Made by a program: the position numbers and the translations under genes
NCBI RefSeq assembly: GCF_003570995.1
Contig: NZ_QXIY01000043.1
Span: forward strand, 1-44,620
DNA length: 44,620 bases
Origin: Candidatus Cryosericum septentrionale
GTDB taxonomy: Bacteria > Caldisericota > Caldisericia > Cryosericales > Cryosericaceae
Direction: 5' to 3'
Notes under the pieces: generated by a model
Told to the model about the DNA's origin: nothing
What the model saw: only the letters and a program-made list of their open reading frames with translations
Database searches by the model: none
Shown here: piece after piece, positions 17,837-26,244 of the stretch
Position numbering within the stretch: the first letter of the stretch is position 1
Layout: each line of letters starts with the position of its first letter

Positions 17837-19338
17837 CCGAGCTTCTCCTCGGCATCGACATCGGGACGGCCTCCAGCAAGGCTGTCTTGGCGACACCCGA
17901 CGGCGAGATCGTAGCGCGTGCGATGCGCAAGCACACCGTTACTTTCCCACGTCCTGGCTGGGTCGAGCACGACGCCGAGAGAGTCTGGTGGGGAGACGTC
18001 CTCGCTCTTTGCGCCGAGCTCGTCCCTCAGGCCCGGGGAAGAATCGCCGCCCTCGGCGTCAGTGGAATCGGGCCATGCGTCGTACCCTGCAACGCGGCAG
18101 ACGAGCCGCTTCGGCCCGCGATCCTGTACGGGGTCGACAGCCGAGCCGAGGAGGAGACTGCCGAGCTCACCGAGTTGCTTGGGGACAGCGAGATCTTCGC
18201 CCGGTGCGGCTCATCGCTCTCCAGCCAAGCTCTCGGCCCGAAGTTGCTCTGGCTGAAGAAGAACGAACCGGACGTGTGGCGAAGTATGCGTCGCTGGTAC
18301 ATGGCGAGCTCGTTCGTTGTGGCCCGTCTCACCGGGGAATGGATCCTCGACCATCATTCGGCAAGCCAGTGCGATCCTTTCTACGACCTGGCCAAGTGCG
18401 GCTGGGCTGAAGAATGGATCGAACTCGTGCTTCCCGAGGTCTCCCTTCCACGGCTCGCCTGGTCCGGCGAGGTCGTCGGCGCCGTCACGGGCTTGGGCGC
18501 GTCCGCCACGGGCATCCGCGAGGGAACGCCTGTCGTTGCGGGTACGATTGACGCTTGGGCGGAGGCGGTGAGTGTCGACGTCCGCCGGCCTGGTGAGCTG
18601 ATGCTCATGTACGGCTCGACGATGTTCCTTGTCGCTGTCACTAAGCGGCGCAGCCGGGAAAGGGCAATTTGGACAACGCGTGGTATCGATCCGGGCTCCC
18701 TGACCCTTGCGGCCGGAATGGCAACCTCCGGTAGCCTGGCGGGTTGGTTTAGAGAACTCCTTGGGGGCGTAGGCTACGATGAACTCCTCGATGAGGCGCG
18801 CGCGACTCCTGCGGGCGCCGCCGGGCTCCTCGTCCTCCCTTACTTCGCTGGCGAGCGAACGCCGATCCTGGACTCAAGAGCACGCGGGGCGATTCTTGGG
18901 CTGACCCTGCATCACACGCGCGGGCACCTCTACCGAGCACTCATTGAGGGCATTGCGTACGGAGTTCGTCACAACCTGGAGGCAATGGGCGGGGTGAAGA
19001 TCACTGATGCTCGGGCGGTGGGCGGCGGCACGCAAGGCCGCTTCTGGGTGCAGACAGTCTCCGACGTCTGCGGGCTCGAGCAAAGCATTCCGACAGAGAC
19101 GATTGGAGCTAGCTATGGGGATGCCCGCCTCGCCGCCGAAGGCGTCGGGCTCGTCAGCGACGACGCTTTATGGGCGCGACCTGGCGTGATAATCCAGCCC
19201 GATCCCGCGGCCGCCGATGTGTACGCGGAGCTCTACGACCACTATCGCCAGCTCTACCCGGCGACTCGCGAGATCGCGCATGCGCTGGCGGACATCCAAG
19301 AGCATGTCCCCGGCGCAGCGTATACTGCCGAGCATTAA
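17833..19338 (+). CDS. FGGY-family carbohydrate kinase
   Basis: 501-aa sugar kinase of the xylulokinase/fuculokinase type. LLLGIDIGTASSKAVLATPD is the N-terminal phosphate-binding motif. GVSGIGPCVVP, AGTIDAWAEAV, LMLMYGSTMFLVA and the C-terminal EGIAYGVRHNLEAM with VGGGTQGRFWVQ complete the actin-like ATPase fold. The start is TTG, overlapping the isomerase stop (TTGA), and the stop overlaps the next ATG (TAATG). Both overlaps point to translational coupling in an isomerase-kinase-regulator operon. It most likely phosphorylates the ketose made by the upstream isomerase. Length is normal and all motifs are intact. Confidence 0.9.
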   Translation: MTELLLGIDIGTASSKAVLATPDGEIVARAMRKHTVTFPRPGWVEHDAERVWWGDVLALCAELVPQARGRIAALGVSGIGPCVVPCNAADEPLRPAILYGVDSRAEEETAELTELLGDSEIFARCGSSLSSQALGPKLLWLKKNEPDVWRSMRRWYMASSFVVARLTGEWILDHHSASQCDPFYDLAKCGWAEEWIELVLPEVSLPRLAWSGEVVGAVTGLGASATGIREGTPVVAGTIDAWAEAVSVDVRRPGELMLMYGSTMFLVAVTKRRSRERAIWTTRGIDPGSLTLAAGMATSGSLAGWFRELLGGVGYDELLDEARATPAGAAGLLVLPYFAGERTPILDSRARGAILGLTLHHTRGHLYRALIEGIAYGVRHNLEAMGGVKITDARAVGGGTQGRFWVQTVSDVCGLEQSIPTETIGASYGDARLAAEGVGLVSDDALWARPGVIIQPDPAAADVYAELYDHYRQLYPATREIAHALADIQEHVPGAAYTAEH

Positions 19339-20471
19339 TGCGTCCGGTGACCAACATGACCAAGAAGCGGCGTACGAGATCGCGACCGCTACCTGGTCTG
19401 GTCACTGCCGCTCAGGTAGCGGAGCGGGCTGGCGTCTCCAAAATGACGGTCTCCCGTGTTGTGAATGGGTCCAAACGGGTCACGGATGAGACTCGTCGCG
19501 CTGTCAAGACCGCAATCAAGGAGCTTGGATTCGTTCCGAGCCAGTTGGCGCGACGGCTGACTGGCCGCAGACTGGGCGTTGTCGCGCTGCTCGTTCCCGA
19601 CCTCGCTAATCCGTTCTTCACACAGGTGATTCACGGCTGCGAGGATGTAATGCGTGACGCAGGTTTCACCATCCTGCTCGGGAACTCTGGCGAGGCCCCT
19701 CACCGCGAGAAGTCGTTTCTCGAGACTGTTGGGGCACTCCAGGTAGACGGCGTGATCCTGGGTGCGACCGGCGATGCGGCGACCGCGGCGGTTCAGCGAC
19801 TCCAGAGAGCTGGCATCGCGGTGGTGCTTATCGACCGAAGCGTTGCGGACGTGGATGCCGATCTTGTCGTCGGCGCTGCAGTAACACCAGCATACCTGCT
19901 CACCCAGCACTTGCTTGGGCACGGACATCGGCGGATTGCGATGGTGGGAGGGTCGCCTGAAGCCTCGACAAGCCGCGATCGCATCAGGGGCTATAGAGAT
20001 GCGCTACGCGATCATGGAATCGAGCCCGACGAGCGCCTGATCATGGGCGGGGCGTTCACGCGTGAAGTTGGCAAGACGACGGGCGCCGCTCTGCTTGTCG
20101 CCCCGGACAGGCCCACTGCGATAGTCGCCGCGAACAGCCTCCTCGCCTTTGGAGTCATCGACGCCGCTCTGGACCTCGATCTTCGTGTCGCGAAGGATCT
20201 TGCTGTCGTTTCATTCGATGATGTTGAAGTGACGGCCGGAAGACCGTTTCTCACATGTGCAGACCAACCCGCTGAGGAGGTTGGCCGAATCGCTGCGGTC
20301 CGATTGCTCAAGAGACTCAACGGCGACGAATCTCCTGCTGAAACGATTGTGCTCGACACCCAGGTTCGGATCCGGGCGTCATGCGGCTGCGATCCTGGCG
20401 GCCGGTCAACGGACCCATCGGCAGCCTTCGGTGAGAACCCCGCCACGGGCAGTCAGCTGGCCGGCGAATGA
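19338..20471 (+). CDS. LacI-family transcriptional regulator
   Basis: 377-aa repressor type. The LacI helix-turn-helix is at about residues 21-67 (AAQVAERAGVSKMTVSRVVN), followed by the hinge and a periplasmic-binding-protein-like sensor (GVVALLVPDLANPFFTQVIH, DGVILGATG, HRRIAMVGG, AIVAANSLLAFGVIDAALDL, VSFDDVE). ATG 19338 overlaps the kinase stop; an ATG at 19356 in frame is also possible. The family usually ends near the SCGC segment (about residue 352). The last 25 residues run into an IS3-type relic on the opposite strand, so the tail may have been altered by that insertion. It probably controls the isomerase-kinase operon in response to the sugar. Confidence 0.9.
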   Translation: MRPVTNMTKKRRTRSRPLPGLVTAAQVAERAGVSKMTVSRVVNGSKRVTDETRRAVKTAIKELGFVPSQLARRLTGRRLGVVALLVPDLANPFFTQVIHGCEDVMRDAGFTILLGNSGEAPHREKSFLETVGALQVDGVILGATGDAATAAVQRLQRAGIAVVLIDRSVADVDADLVVGAAVTPAYLLTQHLLGHGHRRIAMVGGSPEASTSRDRIRGYRDALRDHGIEPDERLIMGGAFTREVGKTTGAALLVAPDRPTAIVAANSLLAFGVIDAALDLDLRVAKDLAVVSFDDVEVTAGRPFLTCADQPAEEVGRIAAVRLLKRLNGDESPAETIVLDTQVRIRASCGCDPGGRSTDPSAAFGENPATGSQLAGE

Positions 20472-20489
20472 GTCAAAGTGCGGAGTTCT

Positions 20490-20564
20490 CTGGCCCTGGC
20501 CGATCAGGACCTCGGCTTCGCGCAGCTTTGCAATGATCTCCCAGGGGCGATAGCGCTTCCTCAT
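20490..20564 (-). pseudogene. IS3-family OrfA N-terminal relic
   Basis: The minus strand from ATG 20564 reads MRKRYRPWEIIAKLREAEVL, the typical start of IS3-family OrfA, preceded by GAGGAGCAAG as ribosome binding site. Similarity ends after about 25 codons. The 60 bases upstream contain a repeated TGGACCGA motif like IS3 ends. Only this tip of the element remains, between two convergent genes. Confidence 0.7.
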
Positions 20565-20734
20565 TATGACTTGCTCCTCTTTTGCATCGGTCCAAAAACC
20601 ATGCCTTCGACCTGGACCGACTTGACTGGGGCAGGTCACGCCTAACAAGATACGCGTCTCCCGCCTCGTTGACGACCTTTGACTCAGCCAGATTCGGTAT
20701 CGCCCATCATCACTCTGGGATTCTGGAGTCGCCC

Positions 20735-21745
20735 CTACTGGAGTGGGATCGCGATGTACACCACAGTTTCGCCTGTGAATGTCGACTGGTTCTGTGTCAA
20801 TGGGTACGCCAACAACCATCCATCGGCAGGGCTTCGCAGCTCCTCTTCGACATCGCCAAGCGGGTTGCGGATTATCGCCACGACCTCACCCGAACGTACC
20901 TCTTCGCCTCGAGACTTAGTGAAGGACACTATTCCGCCTCTCTCAGAGAAGAGCTCGAGGCGTGTCAGAGCACCACTGACGACCACTGTGCGTTTCAACT
21001 CTATATGCTGCTCGGCACGATCGAGCATCCCGAGTCTGGAGCACACATTGAGTAGCCCTTCAACACCGATTGCGACTGCATCCTCATCAATGTGCTCCCA
21101 GGAGGTAAGTTCGAGCACGAGAGAAGGTTTGCCATCATTGATCGCGTTGTCCACCAAGTTTCCCTTGTTCTCTAGATCACGGATTGTCGTCACGCCGAAG
21201 GCTTCCGCCAGCTCAAGTGATCTCTGAATCACTTCACCCTCGCCCTGAGGGACCATAGTGAAGATCAGGGCCGGTGACGGATTTGCGTGCAGATCAATGA
21301 TGTAATCACAGGCGCTGACGGCCTCGTAGACGCGGCGAGCCATCCTATGAGTGAGACTTGGAAGGTCGGACATATCCCTGGTGAAAACGCTGGCTAGGTT
21401 GAGGCCATCGACGGGAGTGAAATACGTCGCAGCTCGATAGGCCAAGGGACTCAAGATGGGTGCGCCAACAATTGACCCATGCAGCTGGAGTGGGTCGATC
21501 TCTTCCCGCAGGACCCGCCGGATCACCTCAATGCCTGGTATTTCCGGCCCGTGCATAGTGGAGTTCACCCACAATCTTGGTCCCTCGTACCTCCCATTCA
21601 CTCCGATCAGCGGAATCTCCAGTAGAGTGCTGTCTGCCAGCCATGCACAAGTAATGCTCCCAAACCCAACGGTCCCTGGCGCTACATCCAACGATCCCAC
21701 CACAAGTGGAACGTTGTTGACCTTGGACTCTTGCAAACTCGCCAC
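20735..21745 (-). CDS. succinylglutamate desuccinylase/aspartoacylase-family hydrolase
   Basis: 336-aa metallo-carboxypeptidase-fold protein. It has the zinc motif HGPEIPG in WVNSTMHGPEIPGIEVIRR, the second zinc motif DLHA in YIIDLHANPSPALI, and the C-terminal beta domain (GGIVSFTKSRGEEVRSGEVV) typical of the AstE/AspA family, which cleaves N-acyl amino acids or related amides. GTG 21745 was chosen because AGGAGGT lies six bases upstream. It is the last gene of a minus-strand ABC transporter operon, 23 bp after the second ATPase gene. The natural reading is that the imported compound is an N-acylated or amide substrate cleaved by this enzyme. The exact substrate is unknown. Confidence 0.85.
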   Translation of the reverse strand: MASLQESKVNNVPLVVGSLDVAPGTVGFGSITCAWLADSTLLEIPLIGVNGRYEGPRLWVNSTMHGPEIPGIEVIRRVLREEIDPLQLHGSIVGAPILSPLAYRAATYFTPVDGLNLASVFTRDMSDLPSLTHRMARRVYEAVSACDYIIDLHANPSPALIFTMVPQGEGEVIQRSLELAEAFGVTTIRDLENKGNLVDNAINDGKPSLVLELTSWEHIDEDAVAIGVEGLLNVCSRLGMLDRAEQHIELKRTVVVSGALTRLELFSERGGIVSFTKSRGEEVRSGEVVAIIRNPLGDVEEELRSPADGWLLAYPLTQNQSTFTGETVVYIAIPLQ

Positions 21746-21768
21746 CTTGCCACCTCCTGGCAATAGAA

Positions 21769-22824
21769 TTAGTCGACCGATGGATCCAAGCCAAACGGCC
21801 GGACTGCGGCCTCCCCTGAGTAGTGACATGCGACCAAGTGATCCTTTGCCACACATGACAGCTCCGGTTCCATCTCCTGACACTGTTCGGGGCTGCCAAG
21901 TTCACGCCAAAGCCAGCAGCGTCCCGCAAAGCGGCAGCCGACAGGGATGTTGGCCGCACTAGGGACCTCGCCCTCCAAGACGATCCTCTTGCGCTGATCT
22001 TCCACTGTGGGATCGGGGACCGGCAAAGCCGAGAGGAGAGCGACTGTGTAGGGATGAAGCGGGGTCTGGAAGAGATCATCCGACGGCGCGACCTCCATGA
22101 TCCGGCCGAGATACATCACCACAACTCGGTCTCCGAGCCACCGAACGATTGCCAGGTCATGGGAAATGAACAGATAGGTAAGCGAGTACTTCTCCCTGAG
22201 GTCCGCCAACAGATTCAGAATCTGGGCCTGGATCGATACGTCCAGCGCGCTAGTCGGCTCATCAAGTATCAGGAGTTCAGGGTTGAGGGCCAATGCGCGA
22301 GCCAGCGCGATTCGCTGTCGCTGTCCCCCACTGAACTGATGGGGGAGCTGAGCGCTGGACTCCGGGTGCAAACCCACGGCGTCAAGGAGTTCACCCACCC
22401 GCTGCCGTCGATCCTCCGGTGAACCCACACGATGAATCACAAGGGGCTCAGCAACCGATGCTCCTACGGTCATTCTTGGATTGAGGCTCGAGTATGGGTC
22501 CTGAAAGACCATCTGTATGTGCCGAGTCACGCGATGTGACTGGCGTGCGCCCAGGCCAACAAGCTCAAGCCCCTTAAACACGATGGAGCCAGAAACCGGC
22601 CGCTCAAGGGCGACAATTGCACGACCTGTCGTCGTCTTGCCACACCCCGACTCTCCCACAAGACATATTATCTCGCCCTGCTGAAGCTCGAAGCTGATGT
22701 CGTCCACTGCTCGAACGGTCGAGACGTGACGACGCACCAAAAAACCGCGCGTGCTTGAGAATTGAACGACCAAGTTTCGGACGGCTAGTAGCGCTCCTGA
22801 GGGCTCAGATTGAATTCCAGACAT
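21769..22824 (-). CDS. Opp/Dpp-type ABC transporter ATP-binding protein (F subunit)
   Basis: 351-aa ATPase with Walker A GESGCGKTT, Q-loop FQDPYSSLNPR, signature FSGGQRQRIALARAL, Walker B LLILDEPTSALD and switch H (FISHDLAIVRWL). The C-terminal oligopeptide-transporter extension has Cys residues (CRFAGRC, CQEMEPELSC), as in OppF/DppF. ATG 22824 follows GGAGAG and fits the family start; a GTG at 22872 would overlap the preceding gene. It pairs with the adjacent D-type ATPase. Confidence 0.93.
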   Translation of the reverse strand: MSGIQSEPSGALLAVRNLVVQFSSTRGFLVRRHVSTVRAVDDISFELQQGEIICLVGESGCGKTTTGRAIVALERPVSGSIVFKGLELVGLGARQSHRVTRHIQMVFQDPYSSLNPRMTVGASVAEPLVIHRVGSPEDRRQRVGELLDAVGLHPESSAQLPHQFSGGQRQRIALARALALNPELLILDEPTSALDVSIQAQILNLLADLREKYSLTYLFISHDLAIVRWLGDRVVVMYLGRIMEVAPSDDLFQTPLHPYTVALLSALPVPDPTVEDQRKRIVLEGEVPSAANIPVGCRFAGRCWLWRELGSPEQCQEMEPELSCVAKDHLVACHYSGEAAVRPFGLDPSVD

Positions 22825-22864
22825 GTCTCTCCGCCGGTCTCTGCAGTAATCTCGGCTCTTCCGT

Positions 22865-23995
22865 CTAGTCACGTCGGCTGCCTAAAGGCATCAGCGGTGT
22901 CTCCTCAGTAGGAACGGGGTTGTGACACGCAACAAGGTGACTGCAGGTGTTGGGAACAGCTCGCGAGGGCTTCGCGACTTGTCGGCCCATGGAGCGAAGT
23001 GCGGGAGTCTCTGTGGAACAGACGCTGATCTGCCGGGCACATCTGGGGGCGAAGGGACAGCCTTTGGGCTCCTCAACTTGTACGGGAGGCATTCCAGGAA
23101 TGGGTGTCAGCTTGACGCGGTGGTAATCTGCGCGTGGCAGTGAGCCAAGAAGGCCGACAGTGTAGGGATGTCGTGGCGATGCGAAGATGGATCTGGTTTC
23201 GCCGACTTCAACAAGCAGACCGGCATACATCACTGCTATTCGCTGTGTGAGTCCTGCCGCGACTCCCAGGTTGTGCGTGATCAGAACAACGGCCATCCCT
23301 GTTTCCGCGGCCCGCTCTCTGATCAAGTCCAGCACTTGCGCCTGGATTGTCACGTCCAGGGCCGTTGTCGGTTCATCAGCGATCAGCAGCCTGGGTTGAA
23401 GAGCAAGGGCCATGGCGATGGTTATTCTTTGTTGCATCCCTCCGCTGAACTCGTGCGCGTATTTCGCCAGGCTCTCGTGGACTGCGGGAACGCCGACCAT
23501 CTGAAGAAGAGCCTCCGATCTCTCGAATGCCTGCCTCCTTCCGAGGCCCTCATGCACCATGAGTATCTCGGCAATCTGCAGACCGACTCGCATGGTGGGG
23601 TTCAGACTCGTCATGGGATTCTGGAATACGATTGCCATATCCCGCCCCCTTAGTCTGCGCATGGCAGGCTCCGGGATGGAGAGGATATCCTGGCCATCGA
23701 ACCAAACGCGCCCCATGCTGATGACGGAGCCATCTCGCGGAAAGAGTCTCATGATTGCCAGGCTCGTGACGCTCTTTCCCGAACCGGACTCGCCGACAAG
23801 GCCGAGCATTTCACCGCTGCTCACTTGAAAGGTCACCCCATTCACTGCGCGTACGGCCCCGTGTTTGGCCCGGAACTGGACCTCAAGCCGCTCAACTGAC
23901 AGAAGAGGTGACAGGAGGCCATCACCAGCTCCAGGGTGATTGGAAGCCGGCAGAAGCCGCGTCTCCGTGGTCCGCTCAAGTCCAGACTCGGACAT
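22865..23995 (-). CDS. Opp/Dpp-type ABC transporter ATP-binding protein (D subunit)
   Basis: 376-aa ATPase with Walker A GESGSGKSV, Q-loop FQNPMTSLNPTMRVG, signature FSGGMQQRITIAMAL, Walker B LLIADEPTTALD and H-loop LITHNLGV. The C-terminal oligo/dipeptide extension contains CPFAPRC. It forms the D/F heterodimer with the next gene. The first 30 residues are a variable tail. A 270-bp gap separates it from the permease gene before it, unusual inside this otherwise tight operon. Confidence 0.93.
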   Translation of the reverse strand: MSESGLERTTETRLLPASNHPGAGDGLLSPLLSVERLEVQFRAKHGAVRAVNGVTFQVSSGEMLGLVGESGSGKSVTSLAIMRLFPRDGSVISMGRVWFDGQDILSIPEPAMRRLRGRDMAIVFQNPMTSLNPTMRVGLQIAEILMVHEGLGRRQAFERSEALLQMVGVPAVHESLAKYAHEFSGGMQQRITIAMALALQPRLLIADEPTTALDVTIQAQVLDLIRERAAETGMAVVLITHNLGVAAGLTQRIAVMYAGLLVEVGETRSIFASPRHPYTVGLLGSLPRADYHRVKLTPIPGMPPVQVEEPKGCPFAPRCARQISVCSTETPALRSMGRQVAKPSRAVPNTCSHLVACHNPVPTEETPLMPLGSRRD

Positions 23996-24081
23996 CAGCG
24001 AGTCTGTCTCAGCGTCCGCGTTCCCATGGACACCGCCCGAAGGCGGAACCGGCGTTCTGCCTGGGTAAGCGCACTACCAGT

Positions 24082-24099
24082 CCGCCCTACAGGGGGCGG
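24082..24099. promoter_or_regulatory. hairpin in the gap between permease and ATPase genes
   Basis: CCGCCC-TACAGG-GGGCGG is a 6-bp perfect stem inside the 270-bp gap (23996-24265) that has no gene. It could adjust expression of the ATPase genes relative to the permeases or mark an old insertion. Weak evidence. Confidence 0.3.
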
Positions 24100-24265
24100 T
24101 TTCGCGATGAACGACAAGAAGAGGGCTTCGGCTTCGCGTGCCCCAGGGAAGTCGTCATGGCCCAGACCTTGACTTTCCGGATGCGTATTTGAACCAGGGT
24201 CAGCCACAGCAGTGACCAGCGCCTGCAAGTCGGAAAGGGCGCTTGACTCGCCGTCGAGCGCGAAT

Positions 24266-25156
24266 TCATCTCGCGCGGCCAAGCGACAACACCTCCCGTA
24301 AGCCATCCCCGAGCAAGTTGAAGGCCATCACAGCAACTAGGATCGTCAGCCCCGGGAAGGTTACGTACCACCACTGCGTCAGGTAGTAGCTCTGCCCGGC
24401 CGAAATCATCTCGCCCCACTCGGGGGTCGGAGGTTGAGCGCCAAGACCGAGGAACGAGAGGCTCGCCAAGGTGAGCACTGCATATCCGAAATCAAGGCTG
24501 ACTTGCACAATGAGCGGGGTCAAGGAGTTGCGCAGTATGTGTAAGAACATGATGCGTAGGGACCCAGCCCCAAGGATCTTTGCTCCTTCGACGAACGACT
24601 GATGCTTGAGCTTGAGCACCTCACCTCGGATGAGCCTTGCATACCATGGCCACCAGACAACACCAGTTGCAATGACGGCATTCCGGATACTAGGGCCCAG
24701 TGTCGCTGCAACGGCAATCGCGAATACGAGCGACGGAAAAGACAGAAAGATATCCGTGACCCGCATGAGGATCTCGTCTATCCATTTTCCAGCGTAACCT
24801 GCCAGCAGGCCGATGGGGACACCGATAACCACCCCAATCATCAATATCCCGGCAGCGCCCAGTAGCGACAGTCGCGTGCCCACGATGACACGACTGAGTA
24901 TGTCTCTGCCGTTCTCGTCCGTGCCAAAGAGGTGATGAATGCCGGGAGGCAACAGGCGATGAACCGGGTCGAGGGCAATTGGGTCTTGCGGAGCGACCTG
25001 CGGAGCGAATACAGCGATCACGACAAAGAGCACTACCAGTGACAGGCCGATTGCACTGAGAGGGTTCCGGATCAGCCCACCCAGAGTGGAAGCAAGTCGG
25101 CGATACGGCGTATCTATCATGGCAAGGTCCGGCGGCCGCACCGACGTCAGGTCCAT
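24266..25156 (-). CDS. Opp/Dpp-type ABC transporter permease (C subunit)
   Basis: 296-aa inner-membrane protein. The N-terminal OppC segment (RNPLSAIGLSLVVLFVVIAV) is followed by the HLFGTDENGRDILSRVIVGT motif, five further membrane segments and the EAA-type loop (VEGAKILGAGSLRIMFLHIL). It ends with PTPEWGEMISAGQSYY and LTQWWYVTFPG, all standard for DppC. It is 30 bp after the B-subunit gene and forms the membrane channel with it. Confidence 0.93.
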   Translation of the reverse strand: MDLTSVRPPDLAMIDTPYRRLASTLGGLIRNPLSAIGLSLVVLFVVIAVFAPQVAPQDPIALDPVHRLLPPGIHHLFGTDENGRDILSRVIVGTRLSLLGAAGILMIGVVIGVPIGLLAGYAGKWIDEILMRVTDIFLSFPSLVFAIAVAATLGPSIRNAVIATGVVWWPWYARLIRGEVLKLKHQSFVEGAKILGAGSLRIMFLHILRNSLTPLIVQVSLDFGYAVLTLASLSFLGLGAQPPTPEWGEMISAGQSYYLTQWWYVTFPGLTILVAVMAFNLLGDGLREVLSLGRAR

Positions 25157-25186
25157 GAGCCACTCCTGGCCGCAATGGTCTGCAAC

Positions 25187-26200
25187 TCACGTCCCTGCAT
25201 AGGTGATACGAGGATCCATCAGTGCGTAGATGACATCTACTACCAGGTTAGCGAGGCAGTAGGTAATCGCGATGAGCAACGTTACGCCCATGATGGCGGC
25301 GTAGTCTTGGTCCCTGATGCCGGTGACCGCATAGAGACCGATGCCCGGCCACGTGAATACGGACTCCACCAGGAAGGTGCCTGCGAAGAGAGCTCCCACT
25401 TGAAGCCCCAAGACGGTCACAGTCGAAGTGAGTGCGTTCGGCAATGCGTGGCGGCCAACCACACGCAGCTCCGGCATCCCCTTGGCACGGGCCATGCGGA
25501 TGAAATCCGTCTCCAACGTGTCCTCCATCGCTCCCCGCGACATTCGAGTGACGATTGCGATACCGCCGGCAGCCAATGTGAAGGCGGGCAGTATCAGGTG
25601 TAGCAAAGCATCTCGGAAAACCGTGAACTGACCTGCCAGGAGGGAGTCAACCACCACCATCCCCGTTATTGTGGGGGGAGATTGGCTCAAGATATCCAGT
25701 TGACCTCCGACCGGCAGCACCCCTAGCTTCGCGAAGAAAACTACCTGCAGAATCATCCCCAGCCAAAACGCAGGCATGGCAGCACCGGCGACAGATATCA
25801 CTCGAGTCGAGTGGTCGAACCAGCTACGGTGAAACAGCCCCGAAAGGGCACCAAGTGGCACGCCTATGACCACGGTTAGCACCATGGCCGCGAAGACAAG
25901 CTCGGCTGTGGCGGGCGCGAATTGTTTCAGGTCCTCCGCAACGGGACGTTGAGTCGTCAGGGAGGTTCCGAAGTCGCCGTGAGTCAACCCAGTTACGTAG
26001 CGCCAATACTGGACCGGGAGGGGCTTGTTGAGTCCGTAGCGCCGGGTATAGACGTCAACTTGCGCCTGCGTGGCGTGAAGCCCTGCCATCAGCTTCGCAG
26101 GGTTCCCGGGGACGAGATGAGTCAGCAGGAAGGTAAGGACGCTCATGCCCGCCAACACGATGACCATGAGGACGAGGCGACGCGCTATATAACGCGCCAT
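25187..26200 (-). CDS. Opp/Dpp-type ABC transporter permease (B subunit)
   Basis: 337-aa inner-membrane protein starting MARYIARRLVLMVIVLAGMS, the typical first helix of DppB. It has LVPGNPAKL, GLNKPLPVQYWRYVTGL and HGDFGTSLTTQRPVAEDL, then five membrane segments and the EAA loop (MARAKGMPELRVVGRHALPN), ending VDVIYALMDPRITYAGT. It follows the binding-protein gene by 44 bp. Its role is the translocation pore. Confidence 0.94.
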   Translation of the reverse strand: MARYIARRLVLMVIVLAGMSVLTFLLTHLVPGNPAKLMAGLHATQAQVDVYTRRYGLNKPLPVQYWRYVTGLTHGDFGTSLTTQRPVAEDLKQFAPATAELVFAAMVLTVVIGVPLGALSGLFHRSWFDHSTRVISVAGAAMPAFWLGMILQVVFFAKLGVLPVGGQLDILSQSPPTITGMVVVDSLLAGQFTVFRDALLHLILPAFTLAAGGIAIVTRMSRGAMEDTLETDFIRMARAKGMPELRVVGRHALPNALTSTVTVLGLQVGALFAGTFLVESVFTWPGIGLYAVTGIRDQDYAAIMGVTLLIAITYCLANLVVDVIYALMDPRITYAGT

Positions 26201-26244
26201 ACCAAACGACTCCTACCTGAGCAACAAGAAACCTCTAACCCTCC

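Noticed and set aside
20640-20646. GCCTAAC as an attC core
   Set aside because: No matching GTTRRRY core or palindromic arms within 150 bp.
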